NCBI RefSeq assembly: GCF_000502875.1
Contig: NZ_AYWX01000005.1
Location: 250,534 to 289,789 of the forward strand
Direction of reading: 5' to 3'
Origin: Mesorhizobium sp. L2C084A000
Lineage (GTDB): Bacteria; Pseudomonadota; Alphaproteobacteria; Rhizobiales; Rhizobiaceae
Length of the DNA stretch: 39,256 nucleotides
A program made the translations under genes and the position numbers. Of this stretch, positions 9,578 through 17,508 are shown in pieces. Every line of letters starts with the position of its first letter. The first letter of the stretch is position 1. The notes beneath the pieces are model-generated. The model was not told the origin of the DNA. It saw nothing but the letters and a program-made list of their open reading frames with translations, and did no database searches.

Positions 9578-9721
9578 GAATTGGGGAACTGGGGAATGGG
9601 AGAATTGAAGAATTGAAGAATTGACGTAGCACCCAGCGCCAGATGGCCCCCATCTTCCTCAATTCCTCAATTCCTCAATTCCTCAATTCCTCAATTCTTC
9701 AGTTCTTCAATTCCCCAACTC
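9578..9721. repeat. Inverted arrays of an 8-bp tandem repeat between convergent genes
   Basis: Left array, 9578-9625: six octamers of the type GAATTGAA/GAATTGGG. Right array, 9658-9721: eight octamers, five perfect CTCAATTC (9658-9697), then TTCAGTTC, TTCAATTC and CCCAACTC. The right array is the reverse complement of the left type, so the two can fold into a long imperfect stem around a 32-base centre. The right array enters the end of the EamA transporter gene and encodes its last residues, including the stop. It may act as a bidirectional terminator and could change length by slippage. Confidence 0.85.
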
Positions 9722-10592
9722 CCTTGGCCTGCCGAGCCGTTGCCAGGCCAACGCCGAAGGTCGTGATCGCCATGCCGGCGATCTGCAGCGCATTGAGCTG
9801 TTCGTCGAACAGGGCCCAGGCGATGATCGCCGTCACCGCGGGCACCAGGTAGAACAGCGAGGCAACTTTTGACATCTCGCCGTCGCGGATCATCACCATC
9901 AGCAGGAAGATGGCGCCCAGCGACAGCACCAGCACCAGCCAGCCCATGGCGAAGATCAGCTCGCCATTGATGATGATCGTGTGGGTTTCGAAAGCGAGCG
10001 AGGCGAGGAGCATCAGCGAACCGCCGCCGACATATTGCCACATGGTCGCCGCGACCAGGTCGCCGCCGGAAGCGAAGCGCTTTTGCCAGATGGTGCCGGC
10101 GCTCATGCCGAGCACCGAGACCAGCGAGGCGGTCAATGTCGCAACTGTTACGCCGCCGCCCAGCGCGCCGAGCTTCGGCCACAGCACGATGACGATGCCG
10201 ATGAGGCCGATGCCAAGGCCAAGCCAGTGGCGCGGCAGGATCGCCTCGCCGAGAAACTTGCCGGCAAGCACGGCCGTGATCAGCGGCTGCAGGCCGACGA
10301 TCAAGGCCGAAAACCCGGCCGGCATGCCCCTGTGGATGGCCCAGAACACGGCGCCGAGATAGACGCCATGCATCAGGATGCCGGCGCCGGTGGCATGCAA
10401 TGCCTCCTTGCGCGTGGCTCTTTTTGAACCCAGCACAAGCATCAAAACTGCCAGCAGGATGGCGGCGATGACGAAACGCGCGGCGAGGAATGTGAACGGT
10501 TCCGCCCACGGCATGGCGTAGCGCGCGCCGATAAAGCCGGTCGCCCACAGGACGACGAAGGTGGCGGGGATGAACCGCTTGATGCTGTGCAT
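9699..10592 (-). CDS. EamA/DMT-family transporter
   Basis: This 297-residue protein has ten membrane helices in two repeated five-helix EamA halves (about 8-140 and 150-288), the layout of drug/metabolite exporters. 'LWATGFIGARYAMPWAEPFTFLAARF' is split by the usual Gly-Phe-Ile motif of the first half; 'SLFYLVPAVTAIIAWALFDE' is the typical end of the second. The substrate cannot be told. The last residues, GVGELKN, and the stop codon are encoded by the flanking octamer repeat, so a gain or loss of one 8-base unit would change the C-terminus. The gene is convergent with YihY. The 149 bases before its start, 10593-10741, should hold its promoter. Confidence 0.9.
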   Translation of the reverse strand: MHSIKRFIPATFVVLWATGFIGARYAMPWAEPFTFLAARFVIAAILLAVLMLVLGSKRATRKEALHATGAGILMHGVYLGAVFWAIHRGMPAGFSALIVGLQPLITAVLAGKFLGEAILPRHWLGLGIGLIGIVIVLWPKLGALGGGVTVATLTASLVSVLGMSAGTIWQKRFASGGDLVAATMWQYVGGGSLMLLASLAFETHTIIINGELIFAMGWLVLVLSLGAIFLLMVMIRDGEMSKVASLFYLVPAVTAIIAWALFDEQLNALQIAGMAITTFGVGLATARQAKGVGELKN

Positions 10593-10741
10593 GTTCCGGA
10601 GACCGCCGTGTTGGGGGGAGTTGACCGTGGCGCTGCTCTAATGCGCTTCAACCCGACGCGCAAAGCGAAACCATTGATCCATGCATCATCGGAATTCAAC
10701 GGCCGGCGCATTTGGCAGGTGGTTTGTCTGATCTCGCCGGC

Positions 10742-11617
10742 TCAAAGCCCGACTATCCGCCGGATGCCGTCAGGTGATGCGCCGGCATGGCGCAAGGCGG
10801 CAAGGCTGGTGTCGCCGAGGCTTTTGGACAGCTTTCGTCCGTCTGGCCCCAGGATGAGACGATGATGGAAATAGGCCGGTTGCGGCAGTCCGAGGAGTTG
10901 CTGCAGCAGGCGCTGCACGCCAGTGGCGGAAAACAGATCCTGGCCGCGCACGACGTGGCTGACGTCTTGCAGCGCATCGTCCATGACGACGGCGAGGTGG
11001 TAACTGGTCGGAATGTCTCGGCGCGCCAAGATCACGTCGCCCCAGTCCCGCGGGCGGGCTTCGACGGAGCGCGTCGCGGAAAGCGTCTCGTCAGAATACT
11101 CCGTCCATGAAAGGTCCTTGCCGACACGCGCCATGGCGGCATCGACATCCAGCCGCCAGGCGAAGGGTGCATTCTCGGCGATCCGCCGCTGGCGTTCCTT
11201 CAGCGGCAGCGCCTTGTCGGTGGCGGGGTAGAGCGGCACGCCATCGGGATCGCGCGGCCAGTCGCGCCCACGCTTTTCGCTGTCGGTGATGAAGGCGCGG
11301 ATCTCGCCACGGCTCATGAAGGCGGGGTAGACGAGTTCGTCCGCGATCAACCGCTCGAGCACCGCTTGGTATTCGGCGAAATGCTCGGACTGGCGGCGCA
11401 CCGGCTCTTCCCAGCCAAGCCCCAGCCATTTCAGGTCGGCAAGCACGCCTGCCTCGAATAGCGGCGTGCAGCGCGTCGTGTCGATATCCTCGATGCGCAG
11501 CAGCAGGCGGCCGTGCGCCTGTGCCGCCAGCTTCTGGTTGAGCAGCGCCGAATAGGCGTGGCCGAGATGCAGGTCGCCGTTGGGGCTGGGCGCGAAGCGG
11601 AATGTCAGGAGTGTCAT
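10742..11617 (-). CDS. gluQ: Glutamyl-Q tRNA(Asp) synthetase
   Basis: GluQ-RS attaches glutamate to the queuosine base at position 34 of tRNA(Asp). The 291-residue protein is a GluRS-like catalytic core with no anticodon-binding domain: 'FAPSPNGDLHLGH' (HIGH-type motif HLGH at 17-20), 'LRIEDIDTTR', and KLSKS at 262-266 close to the C-terminus. A full GluRS is near 470 residues, so length decides for GluQ. The Cys cluster that binds zinc in the E. coli enzyme is absent; the matching segment reads 'YPAFMSRGEIRAF'. It is divergent from the glycosylase gene with 73 bases between them. Confidence 0.94.
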   Translation of the reverse strand: MTLLTFRFAPSPNGDLHLGHAYSALLNQKLAAQAHGRLLLRIEDIDTTRCTPLFEAGVLADLKWLGLGWEEPVRRQSEHFAEYQAVLERLIADELVYPAFMSRGEIRAFITDSEKRGRDWPRDPDGVPLYPATDKALPLKERQRRIAENAPFAWRLDVDAAMARVGKDLSWTEYSDETLSATRSVEARPRDWGDVILARRDIPTSYHLAVVMDDALQDVSHVVRGQDLFSATGVQRLLQQLLGLPQPAYFHHRLILGPDGRKLSKSLGDTSLAALRHAGASPDGIRRIVGL

Positions 11618-11690
11618 CTCTCAGGCGGCAATCATGTTTTGCGGCGCTCCGCCAATTGCTACCCTGTCGACGGTCGAGGAACAAGAAAGC

Positions 11691-12332
11691 ATGCGCCGTA
11701 TCGTGACATCAGACGACATTGCCCGGGGGCTCGACGCGCTTTGCGTGATCGACCCGCGCCTGGAAAAGGTGCGCGGCATGGCCGGCGAGGTGCCGCTGCG
11801 GCTGTCCGAGCCGGGGTTTCGAAGCCTGGCGTCGATCGTCGTCTCGCAGCAAGTGTCCCGCGCCAGTGCCGATGCGATCTTCGGCCGGCTGACCAAACTC
11901 GTCGATCCGCTGACGCCGCAAGCGATCCTGGCCGCCGGCGAGGACATGTTTCGCGAGGCCGGCCTGTCGCGGCCCAAGCAGCGCGGCCTGATCGCAATTG
12001 CCCAGGCGGTGGCCGACGGCCTCGACCTTCATCACCTCTGTTCGCTCGATGCCCAGGAGGCGATCACGACGATGACGGCGGTGTCCGGCATCGGCCCGTG
12101 GACGGCGGAAGTGTATCTCTTATTCGCCGCTGGGCATCCCGACATCTTCCCCGCGCGCGACGTCGCGCTGCAGAGCGCGGTCGGCCACGCGCTCGGCATC
12201 GAGCCGCGTCCGCCGGAGAAAACCCTGATCGCATTGGCCGAATCATGGAGCCCGTGGCGAGGTGTCGCATCGCGGCTTTTCTGGTCCTATTATCGTGAAA
12301 CCAGAGGGCGAGACGCCGCGCCGCCGGCCTGA
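11691..12332 (+). CDS. DNA-3-methyladenine glycosylase II (AlkA-type, HhH-GPD)
   Basis: The enzyme removes alkylated bases from DNA in base excision repair. The 213-residue protein has the helix-hairpin-helix 'AVSGIGPWTAEVYLLF' (about 125-140), followed 12 or so residues later by the catalytic Asp in 'FPARDVALQSA'; 'SIVVSQQVSRASADAIFGRL' is the typical earlier helix pair. No C-terminal Fe-S cluster cysteines are seen, which argues against EndoIII or MutY. The start ATG at 11691 is preceded by GAGG; the frame is open upstream but would overlap the gluQ start. I see no ada-like regulator nearby. Confidence 0.92.
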   Translation: MRRIVTSDDIARGLDALCVIDPRLEKVRGMAGEVPLRLSEPGFRSLASIVVSQQVSRASADAIFGRLTKLVDPLTPQAILAAGEDMFREAGLSRPKQRGLIAIAQAVADGLDLHHLCSLDAQEAITTMTAVSGIGPWTAEVYLLFAAGHPDIFPARDVALQSAVGHALGIEPRPPEKTLIALAESWSPWRGVASRLFWSYYRETRGRDAAPPA

Positions 12333-12446
12333 ATCCGCAAAAAATCATAAAAATCACGCATTTTTGGCGCTTAGGCCACGCGACAATCCGCTTCACATCC
12401 CTGTCATGTCGGGCTTACAGTATCCGCGCCGTTCGGGTCTAGAACC

Positions 12447-12456
12447 AAGGAGGTGA
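12447..12456 (+). promoter_or_regulatory. Full-length Shine-Dalgarno before the HNH gene
   Basis: AAGGAGGTGA matches the 16S rRNA anti-SD over ten bases, four bases before GTG 12461. It fixes the GTG start and suggests strong translation. Confidence 0.85.
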
Positions 12457-12460
12457 ACAC

Positions 12461-13018
12461 GTGACGGTTGCCGTATCTCCGGATGGGCTTCCAGCACTGG
12501 TGCTGAATGCGGATTACCGTCCGCTCAGCTATTACCCCTTGTCGCTCTGGTCGTGGCAGGATGCCATCAAGGCGGTGTTCCTCGACCGGGTGAACATCGT
12601 CGCCGAATACGAGCACGCCGTCTCCTCGCCGACCTTCTCGATGAAGCTGCCGAGCGTGGTCAGCCTGAAGGCCTATGTGAAGCCCTCCAGGCACCCGGCC
12701 TTCACCCGCTTCAACGTCTTCCTGCGCGACCGTTTCCAGTGCCAGTATTGCGGCACGCCGGAGGACTTGACCTTCGATCACGTCATTCCCCGCCACCGTG
12801 GCGGCGCGACGACATGGGAGAATGTCGTTGCCGCCTGTTCGCCCTGCAACCTCAGGAAGGGCGGCATGATGCCGGCGCATGCCAAGATGTGGCCGCTGCA
12901 GAAGCCTTTCCAGCCGACGGTGCACGATCTGCACAACAACGGCCGCCTGTTCCCGCCCAACCATCTGCATGAGAGCTGGATGGATTATCTGTACTGGGAT
13001 GTCGAACTGGAGCCCTGA
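12461..13018 (+). CDS. HNH endonuclease family protein (GTG start)
   Basis: This 185-residue protein has a C-terminal HNH nuclease domain: 'FLRDRFQCQYCG' holds the first CxxC, 'LTFDHVIPRHRGG' the DH catalytic centre, 'TWENVVAACSPCNLRKGG' the conserved Asn and the second CxxC. The N-terminal 80 residues (VLNADYRPLSYYPLSLWSW) are typical of the widespread alphaproteobacterial single-copy HNH protein whose physiological job is unknown; they carry no recognisable partner domain. The GTG start is fixed by a ten-base Shine-Dalgarno. It stands alone and is followed at once by a 140-base palindrome. Restriction activity is not implied: no methylase is near. Confidence 0.93.
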   Translation: MTVAVSPDGLPALVLNADYRPLSYYPLSLWSWQDAIKAVFLDRVNIVAEYEHAVSSPTFSMKLPSVVSLKAYVKPSRHPAFTRFNVFLRDRFQCQYCGTPEDLTFDHVIPRHRGGATTWENVVAACSPCNLRKGGMMPAHAKMWPLQKPFQPTVHDLHNNGRLFPPNHLHESWMDYLYWDVELEP

Positions 13019-13157
13019 GATCGTTCGAGAATTCGGGAGGCTGGCCGTCTGGAGCGATTGTCTGCGCTTCCGATGCTCACGGACCAAATGTCCGCTCCGC
13101 TTCGGTTCTCGAGAATCACTCCATACGACTCAGCCTGCCGAATTCTTTGAACGATCT
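13018..13157. repeat. 140-base imperfect palindrome between convergent genes
   Basis: The left arm 13018-13043 (AGATCGTTCGAGAATTCGGG and onward) pairs with the right arm 13131-13157 with few mismatches; inner segments around 13048-13060 and 13111-13128 also pair, and the apex is a perfect CGGAC-caaat-GTCCG hairpin at 13080-13094. It starts at the last base of the HNH stop codon and ends 23 bases before the DsbB stop. It resembles a dispersed rhizobial repeat and probably terminates transcription from both sides. Confidence 0.8.
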
Positions 13158-13180
13158 CGCGTCGGCGCCATCGCGCCAAA

Positions 13181-13699
13181 TCAGTCGCGGGTGAGGGCGC
13201 CGCGGAAGGCTACGGCGGCGAGGATCAGGCTGGCGATTGCGTTCCAGCCGGCCAGCGACAGGCCGAGGATGCGCAAGGCGGCCTTGTCACAGGACGGCGG
13301 CACGAATTTGTCGAGCGCGTCGAGCACGCCCTTGCCGCCGGTGTCGACCGGCCCGGCGCCTGCGGTACAATCGGTCGGGCCGGCCCACCACTGCCATTCG
13401 ACGCCGGAGTGGTAGACGCCGAGATAGAGGCCGTAGAGCATCAGGATGCCGCCGGCGGCCAGCAGGCCGCGCGTCAGCCAGCTGGGTGCGTGCAGCATCG
13501 ATGCAATCACCGCCAGCACCATCAGCGGCACGCCGATATAATAGGGCGTGCGCTGTTCGAGGCAGAGGTGGCAGGGGATGTAGCCGCCGAGATACTGGAA
13601 GCCGAGCGCCGAGCCGACGGTTGCGGCCATGGCGACGGCGAGGAACAAGGCGGTTAGCGTGCGCTGGCGTCCGGTGTCGGCATTCATGGTCGCTGTCAT
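13181..13699 (-). CDS. dsbB: Disulfide bond formation protein B (DsbB)
   Basis: DsbB reoxidises periplasmic DsbA and passes the electrons to quinone. The 172-residue protein has four membrane helices (about 14-35, 53-70, 77-97 and 145-167). The first periplasmic pair is C43-x-x-C46 in 'IPCHLCLEQR'; the second pair is C111 and C137 in the large loop. All four redox cysteines are thus present. No dsbA is adjacent. The gene follows the YqaA gene by 34 bases on the same strand, suggesting co-transcription. Confidence 0.92.
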   Translation of the reverse strand: MTATMNADTGRQRTLTALFLAVAMAATVGSALGFQYLGGYIPCHLCLEQRTPYYIGVPLMVLAVIASMLHAPSWLTRGLLAAGGILMLYGLYLGVYHSGVEWQWWAGPTDCTAGAGPVDTGGKGVLDALDKFVPPSCDKAALRILGLSLAGWNAIASLILAAVAFRGALTRD

Positions 13700-13733
13700 C
13701 TCAATCGGTCCGTCCGGCTCGCAATGGTTCTGT

Positions 13734-14321
13734 TCAGAACGCGTATTTGACCAGGATATAGAGCAAAATCAGGGCAGCCGCGCCGGCGCCGGCGATGAGG
13801 CCGAGGCGCTTTTCGATGAATTCGCGGATCGGTTCGCCATAATGGCGCAGCAGCCAGGCGAGCAGCAGGAAACGGCCACCGCGGGCCACGATCGCCAGCA
13901 CCACGAACAACAGCAAATTGACGCCGATGACGCCGGACAGGATCGTCACCACCTTGATCGGCGGCAGGTGGGCAGCGCCCGACGTGATCAGCATCAGGAC
14001 GATGAAGCCGACGCCTGCCCCCGCGCGCAGCGCTTCGAACTCGTCGTACTTGCCGTAGAATTCGAGGATCGGCCTCGCCACCGCGTCATAGGCGTAGTGG
14101 CCGATGAACCAGCCGGCGATGCCGCCCAGCACCGAGGCGACGGTGGCGATCAGCGCATAGCGGTAGGCGCGATCCGGCCGCGACAGCGCCATCGGCAGAT
14201 AGAGCACGTCGGCCGGCACCAGGAACACCGAGCTCTCGACGAAAGCGATGAAGGCCAGCCACCATTCGGCGGATTTGCGGGCCGCCAGCGACAAGGTCCA
14301 GTCGTAAAGTCCGCGAAGCAT
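13734..14321 (-). CDS. YqaA/DedA-family membrane protein
   Basis: This 195-residue protein has four to five membrane helices and belongs to the SNARE-associated/DedA superfamily, YqaA branch: it opens MLRGLYDWTLSLAARKSAEW, then 'FIAFVESSVFLVPADVLYLP', the family's reentrant-helix region, and 'GGIAGWFIGHYAYD'. DedA relatives are implicated in lipid flipping and membrane homeostasis; the role of this branch is not established. The start at 14321 has AGGAG about 6 bases upstream; an in-frame ATG at 14381 lacks such a site. It probably leads a two-gene unit with dsbB. Confidence 0.9.
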   Translation of the reverse strand: MLRGLYDWTLSLAARKSAEWWLAFIAFVESSVFLVPADVLYLPMALSRPDRAYRYALIATVASVLGGIAGWFIGHYAYDAVARPILEFYGKYDEFEALRAGAGVGFIVLMLITSGAAHLPPIKVVTILSGVIGVNLLLFVVLAIVARGGRFLLLAWLLRHYGEPIREFIEKRLGLIAGAGAAALILLYILVKYAF

Positions 14322-14541
14322 CGGCACTCCTAATGCGTGTCGTTCAATTGCGCAGGCAGGTTGGGGTGTAACGGGATGCACAGAACAAAGACCCAGCGCA
14401 CGCCATCCGTCCCCGCAGACGTGCCGCGCTTTGATGCGCCGCCTGTCTAGAAAGATTTTCCGCGCTGCACAATGGCAGCCCCGTCACGAAATCGAAAGGC
14501 GCAGATTGGTCGCATCTTGAGGGCACCGGAGAATTGGCCAG

Positions 14542-14569
14542 TTGACGAACAGCCCTCCGACCGTATAGT
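14542..14569 (+). promoter_or_regulatory. Sigma-70-like promoter of tRNA-Leu
   Basis: TTGACG (14542-14547) and TATAGT (14564-14569) are spaced 16 bases apart and end 28 bases before the tRNA. They are the best boxes in the 276-base gap 14322-14597. Confidence 0.65.
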
Positions 14570-14597
14570 CCCGCGCCATCCAGGCCGCCCGGCCTGA

Positions 14598-14682
14598 GCC
14601 CCTATGGCGGAATTGGTAGACGCGCTCGACTCAAAATCGAGTTCCGCAAGGAGTGCTGGTTCGATTCCGGCTAGGGGCACCA
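14598..14682 (+). tRNA. tRNA-Leu (anticodon CAA), CCA encoded
   Basis: This is an 85-base class II tRNA. The acceptor stem GCCCCTA pairs with TAGGGGC, followed by A and an encoded CCA. The D loop is AATTGGTAGA; the anticodon stem CTCGA/TCGAG encloses loop CTCAAAA, giving anticodon CAA, which reads the UUG leucine codon. A variable arm (TTCCGCAAGGAGT region) and a T arm with GGTTCGATTCC follow. UUG is uncommon in such GC-rich genomes. No integrated element is seen at its 3' end: the next feature is a minus-strand gene ending at 14724. Confidence 0.97.
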
Positions 14683-14723
14683 ACCTTCACTCTTCGAGCT
14701 TTGGGTGGCAAATCCCAACGCGA

Positions 14724-15998
14724 TCAAGACGCCTTGCGCGTCGCGGTGGGATCGCCGTCATTGGCCGCGCCAAGCTCGCCAGCCGCCAGCAATTCGTCGA
14801 ATGTCCGTTCGAGATCGGCATTGTCATCCGCTGCCGGTCCGCTGGGCGGATCCTGGCGTCTCAGCGTTTCCAGCCTGTGGTGAAGCTGGCGGTTCTCATC
14901 GCGGCAACGGGCATGCGCGAGCTCGTCGGTCATGTCGCGCAAGCGGAGATCGGCGAGTTGAACCTTCACCGCGCAATAGTCTCGGCGCGCCGCGTCGCGC
15001 TCCTGGCGCAACGTCGCAATCTCGGTTTCCGGGGTTTGGCGCCGATGCTCGGCCACGTCCTCGGCGCGCTGCCCCACGCTTGGCGTTGCGCGGACCACGC
15101 TTTGATCGGCGGCGCTGCGCTGGAGCGAGCGCAACCTCTTTTCAAGTTCGGCGGCCCGTACCTGCGCGGTGGCGGCGCAATCGCCGAGAACGCCGCGCTG
15201 ATGCTCGACCGTGGACAGCCGCACCTGCAGGTCCTGCTGCACCAGCATCTGCGCAGACAGTTTGCCGGTCAGTCTTTCGTTGTGGAGCTGGCAATCCGCG
15301 ACTTTGGAACGAAGCAGCATGGCGGCCTGTTGCAAGCTGGCGAGCCGCGATGCAACGTCCTCACGCGCCTGCTCGGCGGCTTGCCTGGCGATGATCTCGT
15401 CGCGAAGTTGCCCCGACACGCGCGCCAGGTTCCGGCCCAGACGCTCAACCTCGACATTCGCTTCGAGGAACCGCGTTGCCCGCTGGCCGGCATGCCTGTC
15501 CGCTTGCGCAATGGTCTGCCGTGCCTTGTTGAGTTGGACCTCCAGGTCGGCGATTGTCTTACTCGCGATCGATAGCTCGCGCGATTTTCGCCCAAGCTCT
15601 TTCGAGGTGCGATCCTGCAAGCGCTGCAGCTTCGCCACCTCTTCCTGCAATTCCCATTTGTCGGTATCGGGAGCGTCGGCATCGTGGTCAACCAAAGACC
15701 ACGCCAAGTCGTCATCGGCACGTGGATCCAGCCTGTCGTTGGACAAGAGCGAGGAGCCGCGCATGGCGCGGGCCTGGCTCGAGCCCGTCCGGGCCGAAGT
15801 CGAGCCGAGGGAGGCGGCCAGCGTGTCTGACTGGGCCAATCCGGTCACGGGCTCCTCTTCGAAGAGAGGCAAAGCTTGATGCGTTGCGGCTCGAATGCTT
15901 CGAATCAGTTCTTCGAAGTCTTCGTCGGCCCTTCGGACAACGGCGCTGTCCTCCGCACTGATGTGCCGGGCGCCGTTGGCCTCATGATTCAGCGACAT
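14724..15998 (-). CDS. Coiled-coil protein of unknown function
   Basis: I do not recognise a family. The 424-residue protein is soluble, with no signal peptide or membrane segment. The first 110 residues are acidic and low in structure; residues about 112-295 form a long predicted coiled coil (KWELQEEVAKLQRLQDRTSK onward) rich in Leu, Gln, Arg and Glu; a second helical part (about 310-390) follows a short break, and the tail is Asp/Ala-rich. A structural or scaffold role is possible, in the manner of polarity or tip proteins, but that is guesswork. AGAGAG stands before the start. The upstream region is unusually AT-rich. It lies downstream of the flippase-acyltransferase pair on the same strand but 229 bases away, so it is probably separate. 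Confidence 0.75.
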   Translation of the reverse strand: MSLNHEANGARHISAEDSAVVRRADEDFEELIRSIRAATHQALPLFEEEPVTGLAQSDTLAASLGSTSARTGSSQARAMRGSSLLSNDRLDPRADDDLAWSLVDHDADAPDTDKWELQEEVAKLQRLQDRTSKELGRKSRELSIASKTIADLEVQLNKARQTIAQADRHAGQRATRFLEANVEVERLGRNLARVSGQLRDEIIARQAAEQAREDVASRLASLQQAAMLLRSKVADCQLHNERLTGKLSAQMLVQQDLQVRLSTVEHQRGVLGDCAATAQVRAAELEKRLRSLQRSAADQSVVRATPSVGQRAEDVAEHRRQTPETEIATLRQERDAARRDYCAVKVQLADLRLRDMTDELAHARCRDENRQLHHRLETLRRQDPPSGPAADDNADLERTFDELLAAGELGAANDGDPTATRKAS

Positions 15999-16227
15999 TT
16001 CTCTCTCATCGCTACCGAATCACTAGATTATCGTGAATTAAGAACAAGAATGCGAGTAGATCTTATCGGCTTTCACCGAAAATTTCTGCGAGAAATCTCG
16101 TTTTTTTATAAAGCAGAGATCAATATTCGCGTTTTCCTGCTGGCAACCGAAGTAAATTCCCGGTCACCCACCCCTCAAATATTGCAGCGAAGATGTGCCA
16201 TTCTCTAGAACCGCACCCTGCCTTTTC
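15999..16227. other. AT-rich intergenic region with hairpin
   Basis: This stretch is markedly richer in A+T than its neighbours, especially 16015-16140. It should hold the coiled-coil gene's promoter (GATAAT occurs on the minus strand near 16030, without a convincing -35 box). A nested hairpin, CGAGA/TCTCG at 16089-16100 followed by seven T on the plus strand, could end transcripts; on the minus strand the overlapping ATTTCT/AGAAAT stem lies about 130 bases after the acyltransferase stop and may be that operon's terminator. Confidence 0.45.
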
Positions 16228-17508
16228 TCAGCGCCGCCCCAGCAAGCTCTTCATGCGGTTGCGCAGCAGGCGGGCCATGTTGCGGGTTTCGCGGTAGAGG
16301 TGCAGTTGCGAGGCGGCCTGGCGGGTGAGGCGGTCGGCGTCCGGCGCCAGGCCGATCACCAGGGTGCCCATCGGCTTGCGCTCGGCCCATAGCCGGCTCA
16401 TCACCGGATGGTCGGGCACCGCGCAGGAATCGGTCATCATGATGTTGGGATCGTCGAGATGCTGCCTGGTCACCTCGATCATCAGTAGCGTGCCGGGCGA
16501 ATAGCTGGCCAGCGTCTCGTCATAGGCCGTCTTCCAGGTGTAGGCGATGCCGGCTTCGACGAAGACGATCAGGCAGGCGATGGTGCGGCCGTCGAGCGTC
16601 AGCGAATGGATGCGGCACATGTCCTGTTCGGCCAGCCGGTGCACGGCTTCGCGGGCGAAGGCGGCGCGGAAGCGGTCGATCGCCATGGCGGTGCGTTCGC
16701 GGCCTTTCCAGCCGGCCGCTTCCAGCGACAGGAAGCCTTCGATGGCATGGCGGATGTCTTCGGGGCCGCGCGCCACGACATGCTCAAGCTTGCCAAGGTC
16801 GCCAAGGCGCCGCTTCAGGCGGCGGAACTCGCGATAATGGTGCGAGCGCAGCGAGGCCTTCAGATAATCGTCTCCATCGAGCTCGCTCTCCAGCGCCGGG
16901 CGCTGGCTCTGGCCGGTGGTGACCAGCGTCAGGCCGCGCGCCTCGGCCACGGTGGCAAGCAGGCTCGCCACCGGGCCATCGAGCCGGATGTCGGGCAGGA
17001 CGAACACTTTCGGCAGCTTGAGATGCGGGCGCGACAGCATCGCGAAGAAGTCCTCGACGACGCCGACCGGGTCGTCGCGGTCGACCAGCGGCGTGCCGAG
17101 CGGACCGAACGGGCTCGACCATGTGCGCATGACCGGAACGCCGAGCGGCACCACCGGCCGCTCAACCGAGAACGGCACCAGGAGGCGCAGCCGGTTGCGG
17201 TATTCGTCGCCGTCGCGAATGACCGCCAGCCGCACCTCGCGATCCTCCAGCCGCGGCATGGCGGGCGCCAGGAAACGCGGGTTGAAGAACACGTTGGACT
17301 CGACCGTGCGGGCGCAGAGATAATCCAGCTCCTCGACCAGGTCGAAACCCGCGGATGCCGGGTAGATGGCGAGCTTGCGCTCGGGCCGGTTGTTGGCGAG
17401 GATCTCGATATGGGCGGGGTCGGCGTCGCGGGTCAGCCCGGCAAGGCCCGACACCATGGCTCCGGCGGTGCCGCCGCTGGTTTCCTCAAGCAACGGGATG
17501 GCAGCCAT
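16228..17508 (-). CDS. CelD/BcsL-like GNAT-fold acyltransferase
   Basis: This 426-residue protein belongs to the Fem/CelD-like group of double GNAT-fold proteins linked with polysaccharide synthesis. Segments typical of the group are 'NVFFNPRFLAP', 'LVPFSVERPVVPLGVPVMRT', 'HYREFRRLKRRLGDLG', 'EAAGWKGRERTAM' (the conserved GWKG signature) and 'YSPGTLLMIEV'. It probably acylates a sugar or lipid-linked intermediate; the substrate is unknown. Its ATG shares one base with the TGA of the upstream flippase gene (TGATG), so translation is probably coupled. The pair suggests an export-and-modify unit for a surface polysaccharide. Upstream in-frame codons belong to the flippase overlap and were discarded. 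Confidence 0.88.
   Translation of the reverse strand: MAAIPLLEETSGGTAGAMVSGLAGLTRDADPAHIEILANNRPERKLAIYPASAGFDLVEELDYLCARTVESNVFFNPRFLAPAMPRLEDREVRLAVIRDGDEYRNRLRLLVPFSVERPVVPLGVPVMRTWSSPFGPLGTPLVDRDDPVGVVEDFFAMLSRPHLKLPKVFVLPDIRLDGPVASLLATVAEARGLTLVTTGQSQRPALESELDGDDYLKASLRSHHYREFRRLKRRLGDLGKLEHVVARGPEDIRHAIEGFLSLEAAGWKGRERTAMAIDRFRAAFAREAVHRLAEQDMCRIHSLTLDGRTIACLIVFVEAGIAYTWKTAYDETLASYSPGTLLMIEVTRQHLDDPNIMMTDSCAVPDHPVMSRLWAERKPMGTLVIGLAPDADRLTRQAASQLHLYRETRNMARLLRNRMKSLLGRR

Noticed and set aside
9578..9721. Tandem repeats as a possible CRISPR array
   Set aside because: Units are 8 bases with no spacers and no cas genes; it is a microsatellite-like array.
12461..13018. HNH protein as a restriction enzyme
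   Set aside because: No methyltransferase or specificity gene is nearby and the protein resembles a conserved core-genome HNH protein.
14598..14723. tRNA-Leu as an integration site
   Set aside because: No integrase, no lower-GC block and no repeat of the tRNA 3' end were seen next to it; the foreign-looking cassette is 4.4 kb away.
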